DNA of 64,000 bases from positions 1 through 64,000 of the forward strand of contig WJYB01000008.1 of the NCBI GenBank assembly GCA_009668015.1, given 5' to 3'. This stretch comes from Enterobacteriaceae bacterium RIT714. Lineage in GTDB: Bacteria > Pseudomonadota > Gammaproteobacteria > Enterobacterales > Enterobacteriaceae. Below, in pieces: positions 9,996 to 19,328 of this stretch. The translations under genes and the position numbers were made by a program. The stretch's first letter is position 1. Each line of letters opens with the position of its first letter. Under the pieces are notes generated by a model. That model did no database searches. It was not told the origin of the DNA and saw only the letters and a program-made list of their open reading frames with translations.

Positions 9996-11297
9996 TCAGG
10001 CGCGCTTGGCGCGACGTTCAGCAATAAATGCCACCAGGAAAAAGGCGCCAATCAGGTCAAAGAAACCCATGGCAATGAAGAGTGGGTTAAAGCCGATTTT
10101 GTCGGCAGTCACCCCAATTAACAGCGAGAACAGGAAACTGGCGATCCACGCGGCGGAACCGCGCATGCCGTTGACGGTAGCCATCTGGCCTTTATCGAAG
10201 GACTCCACCACCAGCGCGCTCAGCATGCAGGAGATGATTTGATGACCAAAGCCGCCAATGGAGATCAGCACGATGGTGATATACGGGTCGCGAGTGATCG
10301 CCACGGCGGCCAGCGAGATCATCAGAAACGCACCGGTGACCGAGCTTGCCACGACGGAGTTAACGCGAGTGCAGCCGAACCAGCGGGTATAAAGGCGGGT
10401 AAGGTAGCCGCTCACCACGCTGCCGAGATCGGCGGCCAGGAACGGCAGCCAGGCGAACATGGCGATCTGCTTCAGGTCCATGCCGTGCTCTTTGGCCAGA
10501 TACAGCGGCACCCAGAAACTCAGCACCGCCCAGGCCGGTTCCGCCATAAAGGCCGGGATCGCGATTCCGTAGAAGCGTTTGTTTTTGGAGACGTTTTTCA
10601 GGGCGGTCAGGAAGGGCAATTTGACCGCCGGTGGCTCGTTATCCTGCTTAATGAACGCCAGCTCGTCTTTCCCCAGATTTGGGTGCTGCTCAGGGTTATG
10701 GTAGAACGCCCACCACAGAATTACCCACAGCAGGGCCAGTACCCCGGTAAACATAAACGCACCCTGCCAGCCAAAGGAGGCATGGGCAAAGTAGATAATC
10801 GGCGGGGCCAGCATCGCACCGATGGAGAAGCCGACGCCTGCCCAACCGGCAGCCACCGGGCGTTCTGATTTCGGGAACCATTCACCGATGGTTTTGGCGT
10901 TCGCAGGCGTCGCTGCGGCCTCGGATGCCCCCATAAAGAAGCGCAGTACCGCCAGATGCAGCCAGCTGCTGGCCCCGGCATGGAAAATACACATCAGCGC
11001 CCACAGTCCGGCGCACACCATAAAGCCAATCTTCAGACCAATCACATCGATCAGCCAGCCGCACAGAGGCTGGAAAATGGTGTAGGCAATCTGGAAAGCA
11101 CCGACAATCCATGAGTACTGTTCGGTGGTGATCCCGAGGCTCTCTTTCAGCTCCGGTGCCAGGATGCCTAACGAGTTTCGGGTAATGTAGTTAACGGTGA
11201 CACCCAGTAAAAACAGCACCAGCACATACCAGCGCAGATTCTTGATGACCCGACGAGTTTTGCTTGCCGCAACGGGGGTATTAATGTCCTGACTCAT
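9996..11297 (-). CDS. MFS sugar-acid transporter, anion:cation symporter family
   Basis: Inner-membrane transporter of 433 residues with twelve predicted membrane helices. It resembles the ExuT/GudP hexuronate and glucarate carriers of the ACS family: an early NYITRN segment in TM1 and GWFPKSERP-like loop 4-5 signature. It probably imports the compound, or a product of the compound, handled by the GH31 enzyme downstream. The ATG at 11297 follows GGAGACC. The longer frame upstream is hydrophobic-poor and has no ribosome site. It is divergent from the LacI-type gene, which probably controls it. Confidence 0.88.
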   Translation of the reverse strand: MSQDINTPVAASKTRRVIKNLRWYVLVLFLLGVTVNYITRNSLGILAPELKESLGITTEQYSWIVGAFQIAYTIFQPLCGWLIDVIGLKIGFMVCAGLWALMCIFHAGASSWLHLAVLRFFMGASEAAATPANAKTIGEWFPKSERPVAAGWAGVGFSIGAMLAPPIIYFAHASFGWQGAFMFTGVLALLWVILWWAFYHNPEQHPNLGKDELAFIKQDNEPPAVKLPFLTALKNVSKNKRFYGIAIPAFMAEPAWAVLSFWVPLYLAKEHGMDLKQIAMFAWLPFLAADLGSVVSGYLTRLYTRWFGCTRVNSVVASSVTGAFLMISLAAVAITRDPYITIVLISIGGFGHQIISCMLSALVVESFDKGQMATVNGMRGSAAWIASFLFSLLIGVTADKIGFNPLFIAMGFFDLIGAFFLVAFIAERRAKRA

Positions 11298-11390
11298 TTT
11301 CGGTCTCCACAAGACGGACGGTAAGGGATGAACGTATCGGATGTCACACAGATTTTTTATGCCTTTGATAATTATCTGTTTTATATTTAA

Positions 11391-11405
11391 AGTTGCTATA
11401 CAACT
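11391..11405. promoter_or_regulatory. Candidate operator in the MFS/lacI divergent region
   Basis: The inverted repeat AGTTG-CTATA-CAACT lies 94 bases upstream of the MFS start and 182 upstream of the LacI-type gene. It is the clearest palindrome in the 289-base divergent gap. Assignment to the local LacI regulator is a guess, because LacI sites usually have a central CG. Confidence 0.35.
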
Positions 11406-11586
11406 AGTATGGAAGGTGTGTGACAAGTTCACCTTATGCGAGAAAATGAACGGGCAATAGTGGATTTTGTGCAAGGTTTCTCATAAGAGGCTTTCATATT
11501 TTGTCATCATGCGCTTAAAGCCAGCTATTCAGGGAATTTGATACTGTGAAAATTTTTTCATTTAGCAAATGGAGCGAGATCACAAA

Positions 11587-12660
11587 ATGGATAAAAGGCT
11601 AAAAATCGCCGAAATCGCCGCCCGCACACAGCTCTCCATTAGCACCGTTTCGCGGGTGCTGGCAGGGAAGGCCAATACCAGCGAAAAAGCGCGTCAAAAA
11701 GTGCTGGAGTGCGCGCGGGAGCTGGGGGTAATGGACGGCATGGCGGCCGGCAGATTGCTGCTGAACAGCCTGGTGGTCTTTGCCCCGCAGCGCGCGTTTG
11801 ATGAGCGATCCGACATCTTTTACTACCGCGTGATTCAAAGCGTGAGCAAAGGACTGGCTTCGCATGAGGTCAGGCTGCGTTATTGTGCGCTCGAGGAGAA
11901 CGACAGTGACGCGCAGCTTTTTCTGGCGCGAATGAACGAAGCCGATACCCAGGCGGCGATCTTGCTGGGGATTGACGATCCGCACATTCACGATCTGGCC
12001 GTCGACATCGGTAAACCTTGCATGCTGATTAACTGTCGGGATCGGCGGATGCGTCTGCCCGCCGTGGCCCCGGATCACCGCGCCATTGGCGAAAGAGCGG
12101 CGGAATATCTGTTTGAGATGGGGCACAGAGAGGTGATGAATGTGCTTTGCCTGCGCCGCTATACCATGGAGCTGCGTCTGGCAGGGATTCGCGATGCGTG
12201 GCAGGGGCATAATCTGGCGTTCAACGATAAACGCGATCTGCTGGTGGTGCCCAGTTTCAGCGCCAAAGAGACCGAGCAACAGGTGAGCGAATGGCTGAGT
12301 CAAATGCCGGAAAAATCGCTGCCCACCGCTTTTTTGGTCGGCGGGGATTTTATGGCGGAGGGCACTATTCGCGCGCTGCAAAAACAGGGGCTGCGTGTTC
12401 CGCAGGATGTGTCGGTCATGAGTATCGACGGCTTTAATCTCGCTGCCATTCAGGATGTGCCGTTAACCGCTGTGCATGTTCCGCGCGACGAGCTGGGAAC
12501 TGAAGCGGTGCATATGCTCCAGCAAAGGCTGATGCGCCCGGATGCGCCGGTTGGCACGCTGCTGCTTAACGGCACGCTGGCAGTGCGGGAGTCGGTACGG
12601 CGGATACGTCAGGGAAAACGACGCACCGCCGTGGAGCGGGAAGGGCTGTACGACGCTTAG
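11587..12660 (+). CDS. LacI-family transcriptional regulator
   Basis: Regulator of 357 residues. The N-terminal LacI helix-turn-helix (residues about 5-50) contains IAEIAARTQLSISTVSRVLAGK with the hinge region after it. The rest is a periplasmic-binding-protein-like effector domain. It is divergently transcribed from the MFS/GH31 pair and is their likely regulator, with a sugar as effector. I chose the ATG at 11587, which has GGAG upstream and gives a standard LacI N-terminus. An in-frame ATG at 11569 would add six residues. Its 3' end abuts the convergent ybiU gene. Confidence 0.88.
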   Translation: MDKRLKIAEIAARTQLSISTVSRVLAGKANTSEKARQKVLECARELGVMDGMAAGRLLLNSLVVFAPQRAFDERSDIFYYRVIQSVSKGLASHEVRLRYCALEENDSDAQLFLARMNEADTQAAILLGIDDPHIHDLAVDIGKPCMLINCRDRRMRLPAVAPDHRAIGERAAEYLFEMGHREVMNVLCLRRYTMELRLAGIRDAWQGHNLAFNDKRDLLVVPSFSAKETEQQVSEWLSQMPEKSLPTAFLVGGDFMAEGTIRALQKQGLRVPQDVSVMSIDGFNLAAIQDVPLTAVHVPRDELGTEAVHMLQQRLMRPDAPVGTLLLNGTLAVRESVRRIRQGKRRTAVEREGLYDA

Positions 12661-13919
12661 GCCATGCCCAGCGCACGCTTGCCGTGGATATTCAGATCGT
12701 TCACGGTAAAGCGGTCCTGCCAGGTTTTTTCGTAATCTTCACGCGGGAAATCGCCCGGCGATGCCCCGGTTTCCAGCGCGGCTTTCACTTTATTGGCGTA
12801 GGCGAGGTTTTTCTCGCACATCGGCGCAGCCGGAATATACATCACGTTACCCCAGCCCTGCTGGTTGTCCACCGGTGCAACCGAGTGAATCACGTCGCAA
12901 TGCCACCACACGGAATCACCCGCTTCCAGTGCCGGAATGCTGGTCAGCGCTTCGATTAACAGCGGATGCCACTTCTCGGAAATCGGCAGAACGCGCCCCG
13001 GTGCCACGCCGCAGAGTTCATCTTCCGGCACATCGTCCAGCAGCGGACGCAGCAGAATGTAGGCCATCGCTTCCGGGATCGGCACCACGTGCAGCAGGCC
13101 CTGATCCGGAATCATATCCGACAGCGCCGTCCAGCCCTGGAAAGTACGGAACACGGAACATTTAGTGGTGTTATCCACCGTGTACTCTTCCACTTCGGTG
13201 CGATGCGCCGCATTCCACGGATCGTACCGATCAATATTGCCGTCAAATACGCGGGCAAAAACCTGCTGGTAAGCCGGGAGCAGCCAGCGCTCCAGCGCGC
13301 CAGAATCGGTGTGCGCGCCCAAACCTTTGGAGGTGGTTCCCGGCGGGCGGCGGCGAATGCGATCCGGGTAGATCACGCTGACATCAGGATTGAACCACTG
13401 TTTGCCGTTGCTCTCGAAGGTCCATAAACGGTTCAGGAACGACTGTACCTGCGCCATCTCTTCACTCTGCCGGGCCTGCATCTGCGCCTGCGACCAGTAG
13501 ATCGGGAAAATCTCCGGGCGCGATGCGGTTAAGGTGCCAAAGAAGTTGTCGCCCGGCCCTTTGTAAACATCGTCAAACTGGTTGAGATCAAGATAGTCGA
13601 GCATCGAGCGATCCCACGCCAGCGCGTGCTCACGCGGGAAATGACCCTTGATCACCGCGCAGCCGCGACGTTTTACCGCCTCACGCTGTGCCGCGGTGAT
13701 CTTACCGTGCTTCACGTCCTCAAACGGAATCACCGGCCAGACGGCGTCACCCCGCTTTTTCAGGGCGTTAATTTCTGCCACCCGTGCTGCAATGGTGTCG
13801 CTCAGCGTGTCGAAAACGGCCTGCACGTCGCCGATCTGCGCGCGTAGCTCACGTTTCATCTGGCGAATGGCGGCTTTAGGATCAGCAGGCAAAACTTCAC
13901 TGGTAAAGGTCAACGTCAT
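12657..13919 (-). CDS. ybiU: DUF1479 family protein YbiU
   Basis: Protein of 420 residues, close over its whole length to E. coli YbiU (421). The DUF1479 family is related to 2-oxoglutarate/Fe(II) oxygenases. A GAHTDSG motif and a later WWHCDVIHS segment give the His-X-Asp and distal His expected for the iron site. No substrate is established. ATG 13919 follows GTGAGG and matches the E. coli start. A 14-bp box shared with ybiV and ybiY lies 15 bases upstream, so these genes may be co-regulated. The stop overlaps the end of the lacI-type gene by four bases. Confidence 0.92.
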   Translation of the reverse strand: MTLTFTSEVLPADPKAAIRQMKRELRAQIGDVQAVFDTLSDTIAARVAEINALKKRGDAVWPVIPFEDVKHGKITAAQREAVKRRGCAVIKGHFPREHALAWDRSMLDYLDLNQFDDVYKGPGDNFFGTLTASRPEIFPIYWSQAQMQARQSEEMAQVQSFLNRLWTFESNGKQWFNPDVSVIYPDRIRRRPPGTTSKGLGAHTDSGALERWLLPAYQQVFARVFDGNIDRYDPWNAAHRTEVEEYTVDNTTKCSVFRTFQGWTALSDMIPDQGLLHVVPIPEAMAYILLRPLLDDVPEDELCGVAPGRVLPISEKWHPLLIEALTSIPALEAGDSVWWHCDVIHSVAPVDNQQGWGNVMYIPAAPMCEKNLAYANKVKAALETGASPGDFPREDYEKTWQDRFTVNDLNIHGKRALGMA

Positions 13920-13933
13920 AACGGCCTCACTAT

Positions 13934-13947
13934 CTTTCATTCGAAAG
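13934..13947. promoter_or_regulatory. Shared box CTTTCATTCGAAAG upstream of ybiU
   Basis: The 14-mer lies directly upstream of the ybiU ribosome site. The same box, in either orientation, precedes ybiY (18486-18499) and, with one change, ybiV (14956-14969). It probably binds a common regulator that is not identified in this window. Confidence 0.6.
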
Positions 13948-14024
13948 TAAAAGTATCTACAAGTGATACTTTAAGTTAAAAATAAGTTAATGCAAGTTTA
14001 AAAACTTGACGGGCAGCACAGGAT

Positions 14025-14061
14025 GAAAAAAGAGTGAGGTGCCGGAGCGTTGCCCCGGCAG
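14025..14061 (-). terminator. Terminator after ybiV
   Basis: TGCCGG and CCGGCA form a stem around a nine-base loop (14040-14060). On the minus strand a run of six T follows after a few bases, which suits termination of the ybiV message. Confidence 0.55.
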
Positions 14062-14076
14062 GGGAGGAATCAGAGG

Positions 14077-14886
14077 TTAAAACGGAGCGGTATTGTCGAG
14101 TACGGCCTGAATAACGTTCAGCGCGCCCTGGTGGTTATTATCATCGGTGTTGAAATGGCTGATGGCCTTGATGCTCTGGGCCGCGTTGCCCATGGCGAAA
14201 GAGTATTTCACCAGCTTCAGCATCTCCGCATCGTTGCCGCTATCGCCAATGGCCACACACTCCTGCGGAGAGATCGACCAGCGTTTCAGCAGGCGGCTGA
14301 TACCGTTCGCTTTGTGTAAACCGGGGATAATCAAATCGACAAAGCCAAAGCCGCTGGTGACCGGTTTCATGATGCCATCTAACGAGACGTGCAGTTTGTC
14401 GATCAGATCCGGAATATCGCTGTCGGGCAGGTTCAGAGAGAACTTGAACAGCACGTCGTCGATCTCATGATAATCGTTGATGCGCTTTAAACGGTGATAG
14501 TGCTTTGACATCAGCGCGACGAACTCATCGGGCGCATTTTTGCTGACGTAAGCGCTCTCCAGCCCGCAGGCGACAAAGTTCAGCTGTTTGTCTTTCAGTA
14601 ATTCGCCAATCACGATTTGTGATTCGTGACGCGTCAGTTCGCCGTGGAAAATCTGCTCGCCGTGGTCGAAGACCAGTGCGCCATTTTCCGCCACGAAGGA
14701 AATCTGTTCTTTTAGCTCAGGAAAAAAAGAGATCAGCTGGTAATACTGGTTACCACTGGCCACCACAAACTCAATGTCACGGGCCTGAAGCTGTAGGAAT
14801 TGCGCCAGAAAGCGGTCACGATCGTACTGCTTGGCATCATCAAGGAAAGTTCCGTCCATGTCGGTGACGATAACTTTTACGGTCAT
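14077..14886 (-). CDS. ybiV: HAD-family sugar phosphatase YbiV
   Basis: Cytoplasmic phosphatase of 269 residues of the Cof/HAD-IIB type. Motif I is DMDGT (nucleophile Asp near residue 9), a conserved lysine lies near residue 194 (GLHKANG), and motif IV is GDSGND. E. coli YbiV (SupH) acts on sugar phosphates and phosphoramidates. It is a paralogue of YbjI, also in this window at 36822. Its upstream region carries the box shared with ybiU and ybiY plus extra CGAAAG half sites, so it may belong to a small sugar-phosphate regulon with ybiW and fsaA. Confidence 0.93.
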   Translation of the reverse strand: MTVKVIVTDMDGTFLDDAKQYDRDRFLAQFLQLQARDIEFVVASGNQYYQLISFFPELKEQISFVAENGALVFDHGEQIFHGELTRHESQIVIGELLKDKQLNFVACGLESAYVSKNAPDEFVALMSKHYHRLKRINDYHEIDDVLFKFSLNLPDSDIPDLIDKLHVSLDGIMKPVTSGFGFVDLIIPGLHKANGISRLLKRWSISPQECVAIGDSGNDAEMLKLVKYSFAMGNAAQSIKAISHFNTDDNNHQGALNVIQAVLDNTAPF

Positions 14887-14955
14887 ACATTGCTCTCCAG
14901 AATATTACTGCGACCAGAAACATTCTAATAACAATGTGACCGAAACCACAAATCT

Positions 14956-14981
14956 ATTTCATTCGAAAGCAAAAGCGAAAG
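14956..14981. promoter_or_regulatory. Shared box plus CGAAAG repeat upstream of ybiV
   Basis: ATTTCATTCGAAAG at 14956-14969 differs at one position from the ybiU box. CGAAAG is repeated at 14964-14969 and 14976-14981, 12 bases apart. Direct CTTTCG half sites are a common pattern for DeoR-family regulators, but no assignment can be made. Confidence 0.5.
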
Positions 14982-15018
14982 TAAAGCAGCAACCCAAAGG
15001 TTGCTGTTGTACGTGTTT

Positions 15019-15105
15019 GCCCTCTCCCATAGAGAGGGCCGGGGTGAGGGCACCAGACCTGCTTTAGCGCGCCTCATCCTTACCCTCTCCCTTAAGCGAG
15101 AGGGG
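15019..15105. repeat. Pair of REP-like palindromes
   Basis: Two GC-rich palindromes, CCCTCTCCC..GAGAGGG with a GGGTGAGGGC tail (15019-15051) and CCCTCTCCC..GAGAGGGG (15083-15105), lie between ybiV and the ybiW end. The same element recurs in at least five other host gaps here and may also act as a terminator or processing site. Confidence 0.65.
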
Positions 15106-15113
15106 ATACTGCG

Positions 15114-17546
15114 TTAAAGCGTATGTTCAGTACGGGCGATAATATCGTCCTGCGCATCCGGCGACAGGGCGGTGAAGAAGGCGGAATAGCCCGCGACGCG
15201 CACCACCAGATCGCGATACTGGTCCGGATGTTTCTTGGCTTCCAGCAGCGTTTCGCGGGACACAATGTTGTACTGAATATGCCAGCCTTTGTGGACCTCG
15301 AAGAAGGTGCGCAGCAGGATCATCAGCTTCTGACGGTCGGAATCATTTTCCAGCGTTGCCGGGTTGAGTTTCTGGTTGAGCAGCACTCCGCCGAGGATCG
15401 CTTCGGTTGGGAGTTTCCCCACCGAGCCAATCACCGCAGTCGGGCCGAGATGATCGGTGCCTGACGCCGGGCTGGCGCCTTCCGCCAGCGGGGTGTGCGC
15501 CTTACGGCCATCCGGCGTTGCCATGGTTGCGGCGCCAAACGGCACGTTCGCGGAGATGGACGACGTACCGGCGTAGTAATTCCCGCCAATCGGGCCACGT
15601 CCGTAGCGCGGGTTGTGATACTGCTTCAGCTCTGCGATATAGGTTTCATAGGCGCGGGCCAGCAGTAAATCAACGCTGTCATCGTCGTTGCCATATTTTG
15701 GCGCGCCGTTGATCAAACGCTGGCGCAGCTGTTCGTGCGTCAATCCTTCGTAATCGTCGGCCAGCGCGGCGGCCAGTTGCTGCTGTCCAATCACACCCTG
15801 ATCAAAGACCAGTTTTTTCACGGCTGCCAGGCTGTTGCCGAGGTTGGCGATACCCACCTGCAAACCTGATACCCAGTCATATTTCGCGCCGCCTTGCTTG
15901 ATGCTTTTCGCCCGTTCGATGCAGTCGTCCACCAGCGCCGAGCAGAGAATATCGTGGACGTTCTCTTCGAGCATGGTGTCGACCACGTACTCAATTTCGA
16001 TCGATTTGCGGGTGTAATAGCGAATCTGGTTATCCCAGGCGGCCAGCATCTCATCAAAGTTGTCGAAATTGCCCGCCGACAGCGCTTTTTCCTGCGGCAG
16101 GAACACGTTACCGCTGGTGGCGTCGCGGCCACCTTCCATCGCCGCCAGCATCACGCGCGCAAAGTTGATAAAACTCATGCCGGTGCAGCGATAGCCCCAC
16201 TTGCCGCCGACGGCGGTTTCAATGCAGCCAATGGCCGCGTAGTCCCAGGCGTCTTCTTTTTCTACGCCCAGCTTAATGAATTCCGGAATGACGATTTCGT
16301 CGTTATTAAACGCAGGCATGCCAAAACCGCAGCGAATCACCTGCACACAGGCGTCGAGGAAGTCGTTGCTCATCCCGGCGTGATAACGCACGCTCAGGTT
16401 TGGCTGGGTGGAGCGCAGGCGACCGCAGGATTCGAGAATCGCGTAGGAGAGCGGGTTCACGGCGTCCATCGGCTCGCCGTTTACCAGCGTTTGTCCGCCA
16501 ATGGTCACGTTCTGATACAGCGGGCTGCCCGCAGAGGCTTTGGAGTGCGACCCGGAGCGGATCTTGTTCACTTCCAGCAGCTTCAGCCAGCAGCTGTGCA
16601 GTAATTCAATCGCCTGCTCGCGGGCAAGCGACTGATTCAGTTCCACATCGCGGCGATAGAACGGATAGAGATACTGGTCCATACGGGCAAATGACACCGA
16701 GTGACCGTTAGACTCGATTTGCAGGATCAGCTGGATGAAGTAGCACAGCTGTAGCGCCTGCCAGAAGGTTTTTGGCGGCTGGTGGGCGATGACATCGCAG
16801 TTTTCCGCCATCGCCAGCAGTTCGTTACGACGGTTTTCGCGGATCTCATTGCTCGCCATCTCACGCGCCAGGTCGGCAAAGCGGGTGATGTGCAGACTCA
16901 CCGCCTCCAGCACAATATCTATTGCTTTCAGGAACTGATCGCCGTGCAGATCGTCCAGCACGGTCAGGTTGATGCGGGTGCGGCGCTCTGCCACTTTGGC
17001 GCGCAGGCCATCGAGGCCTTTCTCCAGCAGCAGCGGGAAGTTCACCGCCAGGTGCGCATCACCCGACGTCATATTGCCTTCTGCTTTGATGATGCCGGTT
17101 TCCAGCAGGCGCTTTTGCTCGTCGGTGAACATTCCGTAGCAGCGATCCTGAACCGTCTGGCCGCGCCACCACGGGCAGATATCATGCAGCACGCGCTTGT
17201 TCTCTTCACTGACGGCAAAGCCAGCGCCGGGGCGGTCGGCCAGATCGTCGATCTCTTTTTCAATCCAGGAAACGGTGTATTCCGGGAAGATGGGCGCAGC
17301 GCGGACTTCGCTTGCCTGGTTGCCGATAATCAGCTCGTCGTGCTTGATCCAGATGGTGCGTTTTGCCAGATGATGGGCCAGCGCCAGCGCGCGGCGAACC
17401 GGCATCGGTTTATCCAGATGCTGCTGGTACATTTCGGTGTAATGCTGTGCGCGCTCGGTACAGACTGGCGGTTTCACGATATGCACGAGAGCGGTTTTGT
17501 GCGCCTTAATGCGGTCTGTCAGGGTGTTCAGATTCAGCTGTGTCAT
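15114..17546 (-). CDS. pflF: Glycyl radical enzyme YbiW (PflF)
   Basis: Anaerobic glycyl radical enzyme of 810 residues, same length as E. coli YbiW. The radical glycine is G786 in RVAGYSAFF near the C-terminus. The active-site cysteine is C441 in the motif GCIE, with glutamate E443 two residues on. Pyruvate formate-lyases have two adjacent cysteines here. The GC-X-E pattern is that of the diol/glycerol dehydratase-type members, so the name formate acetyltransferase is probably misleading. Its activase YbiY is encoded four bases upstream in the same operon. Activity is expected only without oxygen. Confidence 0.93.
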   Translation of the reverse strand: MTQLNLNTLTDRIKAHKTALVHIVKPPVCTERAQHYTEMYQQHLDKPMPVRRALALAHHLAKRTIWIKHDELIIGNQASEVRAAPIFPEYTVSWIEKEIDDLADRPGAGFAVSEENKRVLHDICPWWRGQTVQDRCYGMFTDEQKRLLETGIIKAEGNMTSGDAHLAVNFPLLLEKGLDGLRAKVAERRTRINLTVLDDLHGDQFLKAIDIVLEAVSLHITRFADLAREMASNEIRENRRNELLAMAENCDVIAHQPPKTFWQALQLCYFIQLILQIESNGHSVSFARMDQYLYPFYRRDVELNQSLAREQAIELLHSCWLKLLEVNKIRSGSHSKASAGSPLYQNVTIGGQTLVNGEPMDAVNPLSYAILESCGRLRSTQPNLSVRYHAGMSNDFLDACVQVIRCGFGMPAFNNDEIVIPEFIKLGVEKEDAWDYAAIGCIETAVGGKWGYRCTGMSFINFARVMLAAMEGGRDATSGNVFLPQEKALSAGNFDNFDEMLAAWDNQIRYYTRKSIEIEYVVDTMLEENVHDILCSALVDDCIERAKSIKQGGAKYDWVSGLQVGIANLGNSLAAVKKLVFDQGVIGQQQLAAALADDYEGLTHEQLRQRLINGAPKYGNDDDSVDLLLARAYETYIAELKQYHNPRYGRGPIGGNYYAGTSSISANVPFGAATMATPDGRKAHTPLAEGASPASGTDHLGPTAVIGSVGKLPTEAILGGVLLNQKLNPATLENDSDRQKLMILLRTFFEVHKGWHIQYNIVSRETLLEAKKHPDQYRDLVVRVAGYSAFFTALSPDAQDDIIARTEHTL

Positions 17547-17550
17547 AACG

Positions 17551-18450
17551 TTATCCTCGTAGGGTCGCAGTTAACCCATTCTGGGCCGCAAACTGTTGGG
17601 CAAACTCCAGTAACGCAGGGTTATCGAGCGGTTTGTCAGGGGCAGAGTAGGGTTGGCCGAGCAGGGTATATTTGTTCATGCCAAGGGTGTGGTACGGCAG
17701 AAAATGGATATCGCGGACGTTCAGTTCATCAGCGGCGAAAAGGGTGATGGCTTTGATGGACTCTTCGTCAGCGTTAAAACCGGGTATCAGCGGGACGCGG
17801 ATGGTCAGTTGTTTACCGGCGGCGGCCAGGCGTTTAAGGTTAGCCAGCACGCGTTTAGCCGAGCCGTCGGTCCACTGTTTAAATACCTCGCCATTGACAT
17901 GTTTAAGGTCGGCGAGAAACAGATCGATATAGGGCAAAGAGGGTTCAATGTAGTGCCAGGGCACGTGCAGACAGGTTTCAACCGCTGTGTGAACGCCCTG
18001 GTCGTGGCTGGCTTTAAACAGAGAATGCGCCAGGTCCGGGTTCATAAAGGGCTCGCCGCCGGAAAGCGTGATACCGCCGCCGCTGCGATCGTAAAAAGGC
18101 TTATCGCGCATCACCGTTGCCATGATCTCTGTAACCTGTTGCTCTTCGCCACAGACCGTCAGCGCCTGGGTCGGGCAGCAGTCGGTGAGGGCGTCAAGAT
18201 GCGCCTCATTGATCTTTTCGCGGTGAATGATCATTCCGTTCAGCGCCCGGTCGATGATCCCGGGTGCTGCCTGCTGACACAGGTCGCAGCCCGCGAGGCA
18301 CAGACGCGCATCAAACAGCACATCCCGTGAACGGGAGCGGCTCTCCGGGTTCTGACACCAGCGGCAGCCCAGCGAGCAGCCCTTCAGAAAAACCACGGTA
18401 CGAATACCTGGGCCATCATGAGTAGAGTAACGCTGAATATTGAAGATCAT
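17551..18450 (-). CDS. pflE: Glycyl radical enzyme activase YbiY (PflE)
   Basis: Radical-SAM activating enzyme of 299 residues. The CX3CX2C motif (C25, C29, C32 in [13 protein letters not shown]) binds the catalytic 4Fe-4S cluster. A cysteine-rich insert (CLAGCDLC and CPTQAL) matches the extra ferredoxin-like region of dehydratase activases. It abstracts the hydrogen from G786 of YbiW, encoded directly downstream. It is the first gene of the pair and is divergent from fsaA. A 24-base palindrome in its upstream region is the strongest copy of the box shared with ybiU and ybiV. Confidence 0.93.
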   Translation of the reverse strand: MIFNIQRYSTHDGPGIRTVVFLKGCSLGCRWCQNPESRSRSRDVLFDARLCLAGCDLCQQAAPGIIDRALNGMIIHREKINEAHLDALTDCCPTQALTVCGEEQQVTEIMATVMRDKPFYDRSGGGITLSGGEPFMNPDLAHSLFKASHDQGVHTAVETCLHVPWHYIEPSLPYIDLFLADLKHVNGEVFKQWTDGSAKRVLANLKRLAAAGKQLTIRVPLIPGFNADEESIKAITLFAADELNVRDIHFLPYHTLGMNKYTLLGQPYSAPDKPLDNPALLEFAQQFAAQNGLTATLRG

Positions 18451-18480
18451 AGTTTCGCCTCTTGTTGCGTATGAAGATTA

Positions 18481-18504
18481 AATAACTTTCGAATGAAAGT
18501 TATT
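18481..18504. promoter_or_regulatory. Extended palindrome between ybiY and fsaA
   Basis: The arms AATAACTTTC and GAAAGTTATT are perfect inverted repeats around GAAT. The centre contains CTTTCGAATGAAAG, the box also found before ybiU and ybiV. It lies 31 bases upstream of ybiY and 73 upstream of the divergent fsaA, so it could control both. Confidence 0.65.
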
Positions 18505-18576
18505 TTGATGTGCGTCAACTCTGAGGTGGGTTTTTACGTGGTAGGGTAATTGCAGGCTAATTTTGAGGGCGACATC

Positions 18577-19239
18577 ATGGAACTTTATCTCGATACATCA
18601 GACGTGGCGGCAGTGAAAAAGCTGGCACGGATTTTTCCGCTGGCGGGCGTGACCACTAACCCAAGCATTGTGGCGGCAGGGAAAAAACCGCTGGATGTTC
18701 TGCTGCCTGAGCTGCATGACGCGCTGGGTGGCAAAGGCCGACTGTTCGCGCAGGTGATGGCGACCACAGCAGAAGGCATGGTGGAGGATGCGCGTAAACT
18801 GCGCGCCATCATTAACGATCTGGTGGTGAAAGTCCCGGTCACGGCAGAAGGGCTGGCGGCGATCAAAATGCTGAAAGCGGAAGGGATCCCCACGCTTGGG
18901 ACCGCCGTTTACGGTGCGGCGCAAGGGATGCTGTCTGCGCTGGCCGGGGCTGACTACGTTGCACCGTATGTGAATCGCCTGGATGCTCAGGGCGGCGACG
19001 GAATTCAAACCGTGGTGGAACTCCAGCAACTGCTGACGCTGCATGCTCCGCAGGCAAAAGTGCTGGCCGCCAGCTTTAAAACACCGCGTCAGGCGCTGGA
19101 CTGTCTGCTGGCGGGCTGTGAATCCATCACCCTGCCGCTGGATGTGGCGCAACAGTTTATTAGCTCTCCGGCGGTGGATGCGGCAGTAGTGAAGTTTGAG
19201 CAGGACTGGCAGAGCGCATTTGGGCGGACGACTATCTGA
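18577..19239 (+). CDS. fsaA: Fructose-6-phosphate aldolase FsaA
   Basis: Class I aldolase of 220 residues in the transaldolase family. It cleaves fructose 6-phosphate to dihydroxyacetone and glyceraldehyde 3-phosphate. The Schiff-base lysine is K85 in DLVVKVPVT, the same position as in E. coli FsaA. The start [10 protein letters not shown] at 18577 matches the family; the upstream in-frame start at 18550 does not. It is divergent from the ybiYW operon, with which it shares its upstream region, and this fits a joint role in anaerobic triol or dihydroxyacetone metabolism (inferred). Confidence 0.96.
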   Translation: MELYLDTSDVAAVKKLARIFPLAGVTTNPSIVAAGKKPLDVLLPELHDALGGKGRLFAQVMATTAEGMVEDARKLRAIINDLVVKVPVTAEGLAAIKMLKAEGIPTLGTAVYGAAQGMLSALAGADYVAPYVNRLDAQGGDGIQTVVELQQLLTLHAPQAKVLAASFKTPRQALDCLLAGCESITLPLDVAQQFISSPAVDAAVVKFEQDWQSAFGRTTI

Positions 19240-19254
19240 CGGGTGCGGCCTGAT

Positions 19255-19288
19255 GCCCTCACCCCAACCCTCTCCCACAGGGAGAGGG
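19255..19288. repeat. REP-like palindrome
   Basis: CCCTCACCCC followed by the palindrome CCCTCTCCC-ACA-GGGAGAGGG at 19268-19288, between fsaA and moeB. Member of the dispersed family seen elsewhere in the window. Confidence 0.7.
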
Positions 19289-19298
19289 AGCAAACCCT

Positions 19299-19326
19299 AA
19301 AACGGCAACCAGAAGGCTACCGTTTG
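19299..19326. terminator. Terminator between convergent fsaA and moeB
   Basis: AAACGGCAACC and GGCTACCGTTT form a stem with one GU pair around the loop AGAA. A/T-rich ends on both sides allow use by both genes. Confidence 0.65.
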
Positions 19327-19328
19327 CT

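Noticed and set aside
8914-10242. A 442-codon open frame on the plus strand
   Set aside because: It is antisense to the GH31 and MFS genes, which have clear family matches; GC-rich genes give such frames by chance.
15114-17546. YbiW as an ordinary pyruvate formate-lyase
   Set aside because: The active site has GCIE and not two adjacent cysteines.
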